Made by a program: the position numbers and the translations under genes
Shown: positions 1-7,220 of the stretch, piece after piece
Layout of the letters: each line of letters begins with the position of its first letter
Numbering within the stretch: position 1 is the first letter of the stretch
The notes under the pieces: model-generated
What the model saw: only the letters and a program-made list of their open reading frames with translations
What the model was told of the DNA's origin: nothing
The model's database searches: none
Source: Tannerella sp.
Lineage (GTDB): Bacteria; Bacteroidota; Bacteroidia; Bacteroidales; Tannerellaceae
NCBI GenBank assembly: GCA_031262895.1
Contig: JAISGW010000127.1
Coordinates: 1-10,543, forward strand
Direction of reading: 5' to 3'
Length of the DNA stretch: 10,543 nt

Positions 1-213
1 GAGGAAGAAGAGGATGCCGGCGGCTTCGCTCATCTCCCCGTTCAATTGCGAAAGGACAGCATCCTCTCTGCCGTTCCCGACAGAGAGGATGTAGATGGTC
101 CAGCTTAGGATACCCATTACCAAGGCCGAACTGGCCTTGTCTATTTTAAGGGAATGCTCAAGCACAATGGCTCCATAGCCGACCAGGAAAACCAAGAGGA
201 TGAGAACTTCCAT
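1..213 (-). CDS. nhaD: NhaD-type Na+/H+ antiporter, N-terminal 71 residues (partial)
   Basis: Reading the minus strand from the ATG at 213 gives an open frame of exactly 71 codons to the window edge, so the C-terminal part lies outside. The protein begins MEVLILLVFLVGYGAIVLEH: a hydrophobic helix (about residues 2-18), then EHSLKIDKASSAL, a second hydrophobic stretch (about 32-44) and NGEMSEAAGILFFL. The helix followed by E-H-x-x-K-I-D-K-A, and the later GE-x-x-x-x-x-ILFFL, are what I recall of NhaD-type antiporters of Bacteroidota in the ion-transporter/ArsB superfamily. These inner-membrane proteins exchange Na+ for H+. The gene starts 12 bases after the biotin carrier gene and is probably co-transcribed with it. 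It has no clear Shine-Dalgarno sequence, which is normal for this phylum. Only the N-terminus is visible, so a related member of the superfamily cannot be excluded. It does not resemble the beta subunit (MmdB/OadB) usually expected beside such carboxylase genes. Confidence 0.7.
   Translation of the reverse strand, partial: MEVLILLVFLVGYGAIVLEHSLKIDKASSALVMGILSWTIYILSVGNGREDAVLSQLNGEMSEAAGILFFL
60..91 (-). repeat. Perfect 11-bp inverted repeat inside the nhaD coding sequence
   Basis: CATCCTCTCTG (60-70) and CAGAGAGGATG (81-91) are exact inverted repeats around a 10-base centre. They cover about codons 41-52 of nhaD (protein YILSVGNGRED). In mRNA this would be a stable stem-loop early in the coding region. 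A coding constraint alone does not require it. Confidence 0.85.
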
Positions 214-225
214 AGAAAGAAAGCT

Positions 226-549
226 TTATTGCGGTTCGATGGTGAACAGCAGGTGGTCTTTGCCTATCTTTTCGCCTGTGCCCACATGGACGCCCTTTAT
301 CCTTCCGTCCAGGGGAGCCAGTACGCGGTTCATCATCTTCATGGCTTCGAGAATGAGCAACTGCTCGCCTTTCTTCACGGTCTGCCCTTCGCGGGCGTCG
401 ATTTCCACGACAAGGCCGGGCAGACCCGAAATGACTTCGCCGTCCTGCCGCTTATGCCAGGCCGTGCGCTTGCGGTACTTCTCCGTCAGCAAGGTCCGGT
501 AGGAGCCGTCTTCCAAGCGTAATTCCTCATAAGAAATATCCTTATCCAT
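226..549 (-). CDS. Biotin carboxyl carrier protein (biotinyl domain)
   Basis: This 107-residue protein carries a biotinyl/lipoyl-type domain over about residues 36-105. The biotin attachment motif EAMKM is at 68-72, so Lys71 should be biotinylated by biotin ligase. The GEVISGLPGLVVEI segment and the GDxI-like GEKIGKD turn fit the flattened beta-barrel of the family. The N-terminal 35 residues are charged, and there is no long Ala/Pro-rich linker of the kind often found in carrier subunits, so the protein is compact. Its job would be to carry carboxybiotin between a carboxylating or decarboxylating partner and the carboxyltransferase encoded 28 bases upstream. The gene is in the same orientation as that carboxyltransferase and as nhaD. 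No biotin carboxylase (AccC/PccA) or membrane beta subunit is in the window, so I cannot tell whether it serves a propionyl-CoA carboxylase or a methylmalonyl-CoA decarboxylase. The carrier function itself is secure. Confidence 0.9.
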   Translation of the reverse strand: MDKDISYEELRLEDGSYRTLLTEKYRKRTAWHKRQDGEVISGLPGLVVEIDAREGQTVKKGEQLLILEAMKMMNRVLAPLDGRIKGVHVGTGEKIGKDHLLFTIEPQ

Positions 550-577
550 AATTTTTCATTCTTAATTATTAATTGGA

Positions 578-2128
578 TTAGAAGGGTGGGAGGCCGTGCT
601 TTTTTTCAGGGCGCGGCTCTTGTTTGAGGGTTGACATTTCCAGGGCGTGCAGCAGTTCGGCGCGGGTCTGTTCGGGTTCGATGACGGCGTCTATGAAGCC
701 TTGTCCGGCTGCCACGTAAGGATTGGCGAATTTTTCCGTGTATTCTTTGATTTTTTCCCGGCGCGTGGCTTCCTTGTCTTCGGCAGCCTCTATTTCCTTG
801 CGGAAGATAATGTTGGCGGCTCCATCGGGTCCCATGACGGCTATCTCGGCCGAGGGCCAGGCAAAGACGAAGTCAGCACCCAGGTGACGGGAGTTCATGG
901 CGATGTATCCGCCACCGTAAGCCTTGCGCAGGATGACGGTCATCTTGGGCACGGTCGCCTCGGAATAGGCATAGAGCACCTTCGCTCCGTGGCGGATGAC
1001 GCCCGCATGTTCCTGGTCTATGCCGGGCAGGTAGCCGGGCATGTCTTCCAAGGTGACGATGGGGATATTAAATGAATCGCAGAAACGGATGAAACGAGCC
1101 GCCTTGTCGGCGCTGTCGCAATCCAGTACGCCGGCCAGCACCATGGGCTGGTTGGCCACGAAGCCAACCGTTTCGCCATTCATGCGCCCGAAGCCGATGA
1201 CGATGTTGGCCGCCCACATCTCCTGTATCTCAAAGAAGTCGGAGCCGTCGACTAAGCAGCGGATGATGTCGCGCACGTCGTAAGGCTGTTTCGGGTCGTC
1301 CGGTACTACGCTGTTGATGTCGTACTTCGCTTCCGGGGCCTTCGGCGCCACGCTTTTCGCCTTTTCCTTGTTGTTACGCGGAATGTAGCTCAACAGGCGC
1401 TTGACCTGCTCGAAGCAGTCCTTTTCGCTTTTGGCGTAAAAGTGCGCATTGCCGGTTATCTCCGCATGTACGCGGGCGCCGCCGAGGTCTTCCATGGAAA
1501 TGTCCTCGCCCAAGACGGTCTTGATGACGCCGGGGCCGGTGATGAACATCTTCGAGATGTTCTCAACCACGAAGACGAAGTCGGTCAAAGCAGGCGAATA
1601 GACAGCGCCACCGGCGCAAGGGCCAAGAATGAGCGATATTTGCGGTACCACGCCCGAGGCGATGGTGTTGCGGTAGAATATCTCACCGTAGCCGGCCAGG
1701 GCCTGTACGCCCTCCTGGATGCGGGCGCCGCCGGAGTCGTTGATGCCGATAACCGGACAACGCAGCTTTAGGGCGTGGTCCATGATTTTCGTGATTTTGC
1801 GGGCATGCTGCAAACCCAGCGAGCCGCCCGATACGGTAAAGTCTTGTGCGTAGATGCAGACCGGTTGCCCGGCGATGGTACCCGTGCCGGTGACGACGCC
1901 GTCGGCGGGGAACTCCTTCTTGTCGGTGCCGAAATCGCGGCCTGCATGTTTGATGAACAAGTCGGATTCATGGAAAGAATCCGGGTCCAAAAGAGCGAGG
2001 ATACGTTGCCTGGCGGTCAGTTTGCCCATGGCAGCTTGCTTGGCTAAGGCCTTTTCGCCGCCACCGCTTTCTACGAGGGCTTTCTTCTCGCGTAAGGCCA
2101 TGACGTCTTTGCTTACTTCTTTATTCAT
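578..2128 (-). CDS. Acyl-CoA carboxyltransferase subunit (PccB / MmdA family)
   Basis: This is a full-length 516-residue biotin-dependent carboxyltransferase with the usual two crotonase-like halves. The first half has INDSGGARIQEG (129-140) and GPCAGGAVYSPALTDF (169-184), which supply an oxyanion hole for CoA-ester chemistry. The second has EDMPGYLPG (361-369) and RKAYGGGYIAMNSRHLGAD (401-419). The C-terminal KKHGLPPF is like the ends I recall in Bacteroidota homologues. The enzyme moves a carboxyl group between biotin and an acyl-CoA, probably propionyl-/methylmalonyl-CoA, in the succinate-propionate pathway. It could be the beta subunit of propionyl-CoA carboxylase or the alpha subunit of the Na+-pumping methylmalonyl-CoA decarboxylase. 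The nhaD gene two genes downstream slightly favours a sodium link, but the sequence does not decide. The ATG at 2128 fits the normal family N-terminus. The gene follows def by 48 bases, across a small hairpin, with no recognisable TAnnTTTG element in the gap. Confidence 0.9.
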   Translation of the reverse strand: MNKEVSKDVMALREKKALVESGGGEKALAKQAAMGKLTARQRILALLDPDSFHESDLFIKHAGRDFGTDKKEFPADGVVTGTGTIAGQPVCIYAQDFTVSGGSLGLQHARKITKIMDHALKLRCPVIGINDSGGARIQEGVQALAGYGEIFYRNTIASGVVPQISLILGPCAGGAVYSPALTDFVFVVENISKMFITGPGVIKTVLGEDISMEDLGGARVHAEITGNAHFYAKSEKDCFEQVKRLLSYIPRNNKEKAKSVAPKAPEAKYDINSVVPDDPKQPYDVRDIIRCLVDGSDFFEIQEMWAANIVIGFGRMNGETVGFVANQPMVLAGVLDCDSADKAARFIRFCDSFNIPIVTLEDMPGYLPGIDQEHAGVIRHGAKVLYAYSEATVPKMTVILRKAYGGGYIAMNSRHLGADFVFAWPSAEIAVMGPDGAANIIFRKEIEAAEDKEATRREKIKEYTEKFANPYVAAGQGFIDAVIEPEQTRAELLHALEMSTLKQEPRPEKKHGLPPF

Positions 2129-2154
2129 AAAATCAACGTTTATAAGGCTTGGCC

Positions 2155-2173
2155 GGGGAAGGGAATCTTCCCC
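2155..2173 (-). terminator. Small GC-rich hairpin between def and the carboxyltransferase gene
   Basis: GGGGAAG (2155-2161) and CTTCCCC (2167-2173) form a perfect 7-bp stem with a 5-base loop. It starts 3 bases after the def stop codon; that TAG is followed at once by an in-frame TAA. On the minus strand no T-run follows, so it is not a classical intrinsic terminator. It could be a weak terminator, an attenuator, or an mRNA-processing or stabilising stem that sets the def/carboxyltransferase expression ratio. Confidence 0.35.
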
Positions 2174-2176
2174 TTA

Positions 2177-2728
2177 CTAAGCGTGTTTCACTTTGTAGGA
2201 GCAATTGATGGCTCCTTTGCGTATGTTGTTCAATTTGCGTTTGTCTAATTGTCTGCGGATGGCGGGGATATCGTCGATGAAGATGCCCCCGTCAAGATGC
2301 TCGCATTCGTGTTGCACGACACGAGCGGCGAAGCCTTGGAAAGTTTCTTCTATGAGATGGCGTTCGTCGTCTTCGTATTTGACGCGCACCCGGGCGGCGC
2401 GTACCACTTTCTCATGTATGCCGGGAAGGCTGAGGCAGCCTTCTTCCAAGGCGATTTCCTCATCGCTGAATTCCACGATGTCGGGATTAATCATCGTCCG
2501 TTTGAAGCCCTTGCATTCGGGATAATCGTCGCCCACGGCGTCGGCGTCGATGACCAGCAAACGGATGGCCAAGCCCACTTGCGGGGCGGCCAAGCCCACG
2601 CCGTCGGCCTTATACATGGTTTCGTACATGTTGGCAATCAACTCGGTTAAACCCGGATAATCGGGCGCTACCGTTTCACACTCTTTCCGCAATATCGGAT
2701 GGCCGTACAAATAAATTGGTAATATCAT
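2177..2728 (-). CDS. def: Peptide deformylase
   Basis: This cytoplasmic metalloenzyme removes the N-formyl group from nascent proteins. The 183-residue product has all three deformylase motifs: GVGLAAPQVG (43-52), EEGCLSLPGI (95-104) with metal ligand Cys98, and QHECEHLDG (139-147), in which His140 and His144 are metal ligands and Glu141 the catalytic base. Length and motif spacing are normal for bacterial Def. The variant HECEH, in place of the commoner HEYDH, keeps all the essential residues. Its ATG overlaps the ruvX stop codon in an ATGA (2725-2728), which suggests translational coupling with ruvX. The ruvX-def pair is a familiar arrangement in Bacteroidota, which supports the identification and the phylum. 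Confidence 0.97.
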   Translation of the reverse strand: MILPIYLYGHPILRKECETVAPDYPGLTELIANMYETMYKADGVGLAAPQVGLAIRLLVIDADAVGDDYPECKGFKRTMINPDIVEFSDEEIALEEGCLSLPGIHEKVVRAARVRVKYEDDERHLIEETFQGFAARVVQHECEHLDGGIFIDDIPAIRRQLDKRKLNNIRKGAINCSYKVKHA

Positions 2729-3147
2729 TGGTCTGTCTTCTTACTTTCTAACCACGATTGTAAAATAATGACGGCGCTCACCTTGTCGACCAAGGCTTTC
2801 TCTTGTCTCTTTTTCTTTTTCAGGCCGCCTTCCAGCATGGCCCGATGCGCCAAGACGGAGGTGAAGCGTTCGTCATACATTTGAAGGGGAATCCCGGGGA
2901 GCACTTTCCGGAGGCGGTTGACGAAGGCTTCCACATATTTGGCATTTTCGGAGGCTTCGTTATTCATCTGCTTGGGCTGCCCGATGATGATGCGCTCTAT
3001 TGGTTCCTTTTCCGCGTACGCCTTTACATAGGCGGGCAATTCTGCGCTGGGTACCGTGTCCAAACCTCCGGCAATGATTTGCAATCTGTCGGTAACGGCC
3101 ACCCCGGAACGTTTGCGCCCATAGTCGATTGCCATGACTCTTCCCAT
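2725..3147 (-). CDS. ruvX: RuvX/YqgF-type Holliday junction resolvase-like nuclease
   Basis: I start the gene at the ATG at 3147, giving 140 residues, close to the usual RuvX length. An upstream in-frame ATG at 3192 would add 15 hydrophobic residues and run into the end of the neighbouring gene, so I reject it. The product begins MGRVMAIDYGRKRSGVAVTD, the RNase H-like beta-strand 1 with catalytic Asp8. IIIGQPKQMNNEAS, YDERFTS (Asp92/Glu93 region) and the C-terminal ALVDKVSA (Asp121) supply the other acidic and conserved positions. Members of the YqgF family act on Holliday junctions or on 16S rRNA precursor ends, and the exact substrate cannot be read from the sequence. The gene lies 25 bases downstream of the sugar transferase gene and overlaps def by 4 bases. 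Confidence 0.93.
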   Translation of the reverse strand: MGRVMAIDYGRKRSGVAVTDRLQIIAGGLDTVPSAELPAYVKAYAEKEPIERIIIGQPKQMNNEASENAKYVEAFVNRLRKVLPGIPLQMYDERFTSVLAHRAMLEGGLKKKKRQEKALVDKVSAVIILQSWLESKKTDQ

Positions 3148-3172
3148 ATCGGGCGCAAAGATAATGAAAAAG

Positions 3173-4573
3173 TTAATAAGCGTTCTTTTCACCCTTGAAC
3201 ATGTTCAGCAAGGTGACGGCGATGATTTTCAAATCGAGGAAAAAGGACCAGTTCTCTATGTACCACACGTCGCGTTTGATGCGGCCTTCCATTTGTTCCA
3301 GCGTGCGGGTTTCGCCGCGGAAGCCGGTCACCTGTGCCCAGCCGGTCACGCCGGGCTTCACCAGATGGCGCACCATGTATTTGTCGATGAGGGCGGAGTA
3401 TTGTTCCGTATGCTTGAGCATGTGGGGGCGGGGGCCTACCACCGACATGTCGCCGACCAGTACGTTGATGAATTGCGGGAACTCGTCGAGGTTGCTGCGC
3501 CGCAGGAAATTGCCCAGACGCGTCTTGCGCGGGTCGTCACGCCCGGCCTGCTGGGTGTCGGCCGTCTCGTTCACGCGCATGCTGCGGAATTTGTAGCAGT
3601 AAAACTCGCGCCCGTACCAACCCGTCCGTTTCTGCTTGAATAGGATGGGGCCGGGCGAAGAGAGTTTGATGAGGATGCCCAAGACGAGATACAATACAGG
3701 AAAGACAGTGACCAGCACGACGATGGAAAAGACCAGGTCGAAGGTTCGTTTGAGCGCCCGGTTATAGGCGGCCTGCAAGGGTTCCTTGCGGACGGACAGC
3801 ACGGGTATGGATTCCATCATCTCCATCACCAGGCTCTTCTTCACGTTGCGGTAGAATTCCGGGACGATATAGAAGCGTATCATCTTCTTCTCGGCGAAAT
3901 TCAGCATGGAAAGTATCTTCTCGTCTTGCGTCCCGGGGAGGGTGCAGTAGATTTCGTCGATGTCGTTGGCCACGACGTAGTCGTTCACCTCGTCGGTTTT
4001 TCCAAGGTAAAAAGGTATGACGCCTTTCAAATCCTCATTGTCGTCGAAGAAACCCGCAACGAAAAAGCCGTATCCCAATTCTTCCTTCATCAGCCGGTAT
4101 AATTCCATGCCGTTCTTTCCGGCGCCTACGATGACGACGCGCTTCAAGCCGTGGCCGTGGCGCCGGTACATCTTGACCGCCACCCGTACCAATACGCGCC
4201 ATAGTACGAAGGCCACTATCGTGCAGGCATAGAACAAGACGAGGAAGGTGCCCAATACGTCGCCTATGTTCAAAAAAATCAAACAGGTGGCGAAGAGGAA
4301 GGAAATGAGGCTGACCAGCAGGACGGAGCGCTGCATGATGCGGTCGATGAAGACCACAGAGTCGTGTACCCGGATGGGGATGAAATAGAGGGCGAAGAAG
4401 TAGCAGAAGTTCAGCAGCAGGAAGACTTCACGCAGGTTCGCCCGGATGGCGCCCGTGTAAAAGGGATTCATCCCTTCATAGATGAACAGGAATACCAGAT
4501 TCAGTACGACCAAATCTCCTATCCCCACCATCCATTGGAGCAACAGGTTTCCACGTTTATAATTGAATTCCAT
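3173..4573 (-). CDS. Undecaprenyl-phosphate sugar phosphotransferase (WcaJ/PglC-like, polyprenyl glycosylphosphotransferase)
   Basis: The 466-residue inner-membrane protein likely starts polysaccharide synthesis by moving a sugar-1-phosphate (probably glucose-1-phosphate) from a UDP-sugar to undecaprenyl phosphate. There are about four N-terminal membrane segments (14-33, 47-66, 83-103, 107-128), then a cytoplasmic nucleotide-binding-like domain beginning RVVIVGAGKNG (145-155). A re-entrant or membrane helix follows at about 278-302, and then the bacterial sugar transferase domain to the end. In that domain SSPGPILFKQKRTG (305-318), YKFRSMR (327-333), the catalytic-type LDEFPQFINVL (362-372, Asp363/Glu364), DMSVVGPRP (375-383) and KPGVTGWAQVTG (406-417) are all intact. 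The architecture is that of full-length WcaJ-type enzymes used for capsule, exopolysaccharide or protein O-glycan priming. No glycosyltransferase cluster is in the window. It is the first gene after the promoter at 4604-4611 and probably shares its transcript with ruvX. Confidence 0.93.
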   Translation of the reverse strand: MEFNYKRGNLLLQWMVGIGDLVVLNLVFLFIYEGMNPFYTGAIRANLREVFLLLNFCYFFALYFIPIRVHDSVVFIDRIMQRSVLLVSLISFLFATCLIFLNIGDVLGTFLVLFYACTIVAFVLWRVLVRVAVKMYRRHGHGLKRVVIVGAGKNGMELYRLMKEELGYGFFVAGFFDDNEDLKGVIPFYLGKTDEVNDYVVANDIDEIYCTLPGTQDEKILSMLNFAEKKMIRFYIVPEFYRNVKKSLVMEMMESIPVLSVRKEPLQAAYNRALKRTFDLVFSIVVLVTVFPVLYLVLGILIKLSSPGPILFKQKRTGWYGREFYCYKFRSMRVNETADTQQAGRDDPRKTRLGNFLRRSNLDEFPQFINVLVGDMSVVGPRPHMLKHTEQYSALIDKYMVRHLVKPGVTGWAQVTGFRGETRTLEQMEGRIKRDVWYIENWSFFLDLKIIAVTLLNMFKGEKNAY

Positions 4574-4603
4574 ACAGCGTGTGACTACACTTTTTCAGGA
4601 ATG

Positions 4604-4611
4604 CAAAGGTA
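4604..4611 (-). promoter_or_regulatory. Bacteroidota -7 promoter element for the sugar transferase operon
   Basis: On the minus strand the sequence is TACCTTTG, a perfect match to TAnnTTTG, the -7 element of the Bacteroidota primary sigma factor. It lies 30 bases before the ATG at 4573, which leaves a short leader. I see no good TTTG/TTG -33 element at the expected distance upstream; that stretch is A/T-rich instead. This is the only promoter candidate I see for the run of minus-strand genes down to nhaD. Confidence 0.65.
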
Positions 4612-4627
4612 AATGATTTTTTATATA

Positions 4628-4675
4628 TGGAATATCCCCTGGACGGGGACTTTGCCTTATCCAAGGGATATTCCA
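4628..4675 (-). terminator. 11-bp inverted repeat downstream of the GH2 gene (possible terminator)
   Basis: TGGAATATCCC (4628-4638) and GGGATATTCCA (4665-4675) are perfect inverted repeats. Inside them, after one mismatch, TGGA (4640-4643) pairs with TCCA (4660-4663), leaving a 16-base loop. The stem begins 37 bases after the stop codon of the GH2 gene and just before the promoter of the next minus-strand gene. There is no T-run on the minus-strand exit side; the flank is an A-run instead. It may terminate the GH2 transcript by a non-classical route, or it may be a regulator binding site next to the downstream promoter. A second, shorter GC stem (CGGCC 4684-4688 / GGCCG 4700-4704) lies between it and the stop codon. 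Confidence 0.45.
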
Positions 4676-4712
4676 TCAGAGGGCGGCCGCTGTCTGCGAG
4701 GCCGGCCTTCCC

Positions 4713-7145
4713 TTAGTCGGCCTTGATTTCCACCGTCTCGTCGGGCAGCCCTTCCGAGGTGGCCTTCAAGCGGATGAGGCCGCTTTGTCCCTTGCTGCCC
4801 ACCACGGCCAGGGCCTTGCCGTTGTAGGCATGGCGCTCGGGGCGTTTCAGGCTGGTGGAGTCGTTCTCGCAGCCGTTGTCGGTGCCGGCAATGTAGCCGG
4901 GGCCTTCTACGCTGAACTTGATCAGGTTGTCGGCATGGGGCACGGGGTTGCCGTCCTTGTCTTCAATCTGCACGCTGACGAAGGCCATGTCGGTGCCGTC
5001 GGTTTTGAGCGAGTGGCGGTCGGCGGTGAGCACCATTTTGGCGGCAGGGCCGGCCGTGTGTATCTCCTGCTCCAGCACTTCCTTGCCGTCTTTCAGGGAG
5101 ACGGCCTTGAGGGTGCCGGGCTGGTAAGGCACGCGCCAGCAGACGTGGAAGACGCTGTCGGACTTCTGCCTTTGTCCCAAACTCTTGCCGTTGAGGAAGA
5201 GTTCCACGGCATCGGCGTGGTTATAATAGGCCCAGACGTCGACCGTGTCGCCCTTGTTCCAGTTCCAGTCGGGGAAGAGATGCAGTACGGGCTTGTCGGT
5301 CCATTCGCTCTGGTACATATAATAAACGTCCTTGGGGAAGCCGGCCAAGTCGACGATGCCGAAGAAGCTCGAGCGGCTGGGCCAGCCGTAAGGGGTCGGC
5401 TCGCCCAGATAGTCGAAGCCGGTCCAGATGAACATGCCCGATATGTAAGGCAAGCGTTTCACCTCGCGCCAGGTGGCCTCGTGGGTGGACCCCCAGGGCA
5501 CGTGGCAGTTGTCGTAAGCCGAGCAGATGTGCTTCCCATCGGGGCCGTTGTAGGGCCAGTGCGTGGGTTCCACGAAGATGGAATCGGAAGGCATCTGGTA
5601 GTCGCCGCGCGAGGCCAGGGCCGAGGTTGACTCGGTGACGATGAAGGTCTTTCCGGGGAAATACCGGGGTGCCTTGGCGTACTCCGTGTGATGGTAGTTG
5701 AAGCCATAGATGTCGACGGCGCCCGACTTGAATATCATGTTGGTCGTGTCGGGTTCGTTGCAGGCCGAGGTAGTCACCCGCGTGGGGTCGAGCTGGTGCA
5801 CGATGCGGGCGAGGGTGGGGGCGATGGTCTGGTCGGTGGGTTGCCCGTCGACGACGGCGCTCTGTTCGGGTATCTCGTTGCCGATGCTCCACATAAAGAC
5901 GGAGGGATGGTTGCGGTCGCGCCGCACTTGGTCGGCGATGTCGCGGTAAGCCCATTGGCCGAAGTCGGAGGCATAGTCGTATTTCGTTTTATGCACCTTC
6001 CACATGTCGAAGGCCTCGTCCATGACCAGCAGACCCATGTGGTCGCAGATGTCGAGCAGTTCGGGCGCCGGCGGGTTATGGCTGGTACGTATGGCATTCA
6101 CGCCCATCTCTTTCATGATGCGCAGTTCGCGTTCAAGGGCGCTGTAATTGACGGCCGCACCCAGGCAACCGAGGTCGTGGTGCAGGCATACGCCCAGGAT
6201 TTTCATGTTTTTGCCGTTGAGGTAGAAGCCCGTCTTGGGTTCCCATTTGAAAGTGCGCAGCCCGAAGGTGGTCGAGTAGGTGTCTGTGGGCCGGCCGTTG
6301 GCTTTCACCTCTGTGAGGGCCGTGTAGAGTAAGGGCTTGTCGGTCGACCAGAGCTGCGGGTTCGTGATGCTCAGCTCCTGGGTGAAGGTTGACGAGGCGT
6401 TCCCGTCTATGGAGGGGCCTTTCGTACGGGTCTGGGCGATTCGCCTTCCTTGCGGGTCGCAGATGATGGTCGTCAGCTCGATGACGGCCTTCCCCGGCAG
6501 CTCGTTTCGGAGCGTGGTCTGGATTTTCAGCCGGGCCTTGTCGGCGGTGATTTCCGGCGTGGTGACGTATGTGCCGTTGTAGGCGACGTGCACCTTGCCG
6601 CTGGTCACTAAGCGGGTGTTGCGGTAAATGCCCGAGCCGGAATACCAGCGCGAGTTGGGCTGCTGCGTGTTGTCGACCTGCACGACCAGCAGGTTATCGC
6701 CCCCGTAGTTCAGGTAAGGCGACAGCTCATAGCGGAAGGAGATATAGCCGTAGGGACGATAGCCCAGCAGATGCCCGTTCAACCAGACGCGGCTGTCGCG
6801 GTAAATGCCGTCGAATTCGAGGTAAACGGCCTTGTCCTTGTCCGTGGCAGGCACCTTGAAATGTTTGCGATACCAACCCATGCCGCCGGGTAGGGCGCCG
6901 CCGCCTACGCCGGCCGGATACTTGGGACTGAAGTCGGCCTCAATGCTCCAGTCGTGCGGTAGGTTGAGTTGCCGCCAAGACGAATCGTCGGTTTTCGTAG
7001 AGGTGGCCGCGAGCGAATCGGTTTTCAGCGAAAAGAGCCAGCCTTGATTGAAGGATACGGTCTGGCGCGCCGAACCGCCCGAACAGGCGGATAAGGCCAA
7101 TGAGGCGGCTGCCAGCAGGCTCAAGGGGAGAATTTGTTTTTTCAT
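4713..7145 (-). CDS. Lipoprotein GH2 glycoside hydrolase, beta-galactosidase type
   Basis: The ATG at 7145 gives 810 residues beginning with a lipoprotein signal (MKKQILPLSLLAAASLALSA-C, lipobox Cys21), so the enzyme should be lipid-anchored, in the periplasm or at the outer membrane. The open frame continues 59 codons further upstream, but that part covers the promoter region and I reject it. Domains: sugar-binding jelly roll (about 30-180, with NLPHDWSIEADF and GGMGWYRKHF), Ig-like domain (about 190-300), TIM barrel (about 300-610), a DUF4982-type domain (about 620-690) and a C-terminal Ig-like domain (about 693-808). In the barrel, SHNPP precedes MWSIGNEIPEQ, with acid/base Glu424. FIVTESTSAL supplies the likely nucleophile Glu505. 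Family 2 members with this layout cleave beta-galactosides, though beta-glucuronidases and others share it, so the substrate is inferred. It stands alone, with no SusC/D, sulfatase or sensor genes alongside. Confidence 0.92.
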   Translation of the reverse strand: MKKQILPLSLLAAASLALSACSGGSARQTVSFNQGWLFSLKTDSLAATSTKTDDSSWRQLNLPHDWSIEADFSPKYPAGVGGGALPGGMGWYRKHFKVPATDKDKAVYLEFDGIYRDSRVWLNGHLLGYRPYGYISFRYELSPYLNYGGDNLLVVQVDNTQQPNSRWYSGSGIYRNTRLVTSGKVHVAYNGTYVTTPEITADKARLKIQTTLRNELPGKAVIELTTIICDPQGRRIAQTRTKGPSIDGNASSTFTQELSITNPQLWSTDKPLLYTALTEVKANGRPTDTYSTTFGLRTFKWEPKTGFYLNGKNMKILGVCLHHDLGCLGAAVNYSALERELRIMKEMGVNAIRTSHNPPAPELLDICDHMGLLVMDEAFDMWKVHKTKYDYASDFGQWAYRDIADQVRRDRNHPSVFMWSIGNEIPEQSAVVDGQPTDQTIAPTLARIVHQLDPTRVTTSACNEPDTTNMIFKSGAVDIYGFNYHHTEYAKAPRYFPGKTFIVTESTSALASRGDYQMPSDSIFVEPTHWPYNGPDGKHICSAYDNCHVPWGSTHEATWREVKRLPYISGMFIWTGFDYLGEPTPYGWPSRSSFFGIVDLAGFPKDVYYMYQSEWTDKPVLHLFPDWNWNKGDTVDVWAYYNHADAVELFLNGKSLGQRQKSDSVFHVCWRVPYQPGTLKAVSLKDGKEVLEQEIHTAGPAAKMVLTADRHSLKTDGTDMAFVSVQIEDKDGNPVPHADNLIKFSVEGPGYIAGTDNGCENDSTSLKRPERHAYNGKALAVVGSKGQSGLIRLKATSEGLPDETVEIKAD

Positions 7146-7189
7146 GCTTCTCGTTTTTTTGTTTACAAGGTTCTTTTGAGTTCCTGCTG

Positions 7190-7197
7190 CAAAACTA
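7190..7197 (-). promoter_or_regulatory. -7 promoter element for the GH2 gene
   Basis: The minus strand reads TAGTTTTG, a full TAnnTTTG match, 44 bases before the ATG at 7145. No TTTG-like -33 element is obvious; the region where it would lie (about 7217-7222) overlaps the plus-strand promoter of the toxin-antitoxin operon. This supports choosing the downstream ATG for the GH2 gene, because the longer frame would begin upstream of this promoter. Confidence 0.6.
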
Positions 7198-7220
7198 AGG
7201 ATTAAAAAAGGAAAAAAACT

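Noticed and set aside
1963..1983. Short inverted repeat CGGATTC/GAATCCG inside the carboxyltransferase gene
   Set aside because: A 7-bp stem with a 7-base loop is expected about by chance in a window this long, and the coding sequence explains it.
3148..3192. A 15-residue N-terminal extension of ruvX
   Set aside because: It overlaps the end of the upstream gene and adds residues before the conserved first strand. The ATG at 3147 gives the usual 140-residue length.
4785..5630. A long plus-strand open frame of 281 codons opposite the GH2 gene
   Set aside because: It is antisense to a clear GH2 gene, rich in Gly/Val/Ala from GC-rich third positions, and shows no family motifs. It is a shadow frame.
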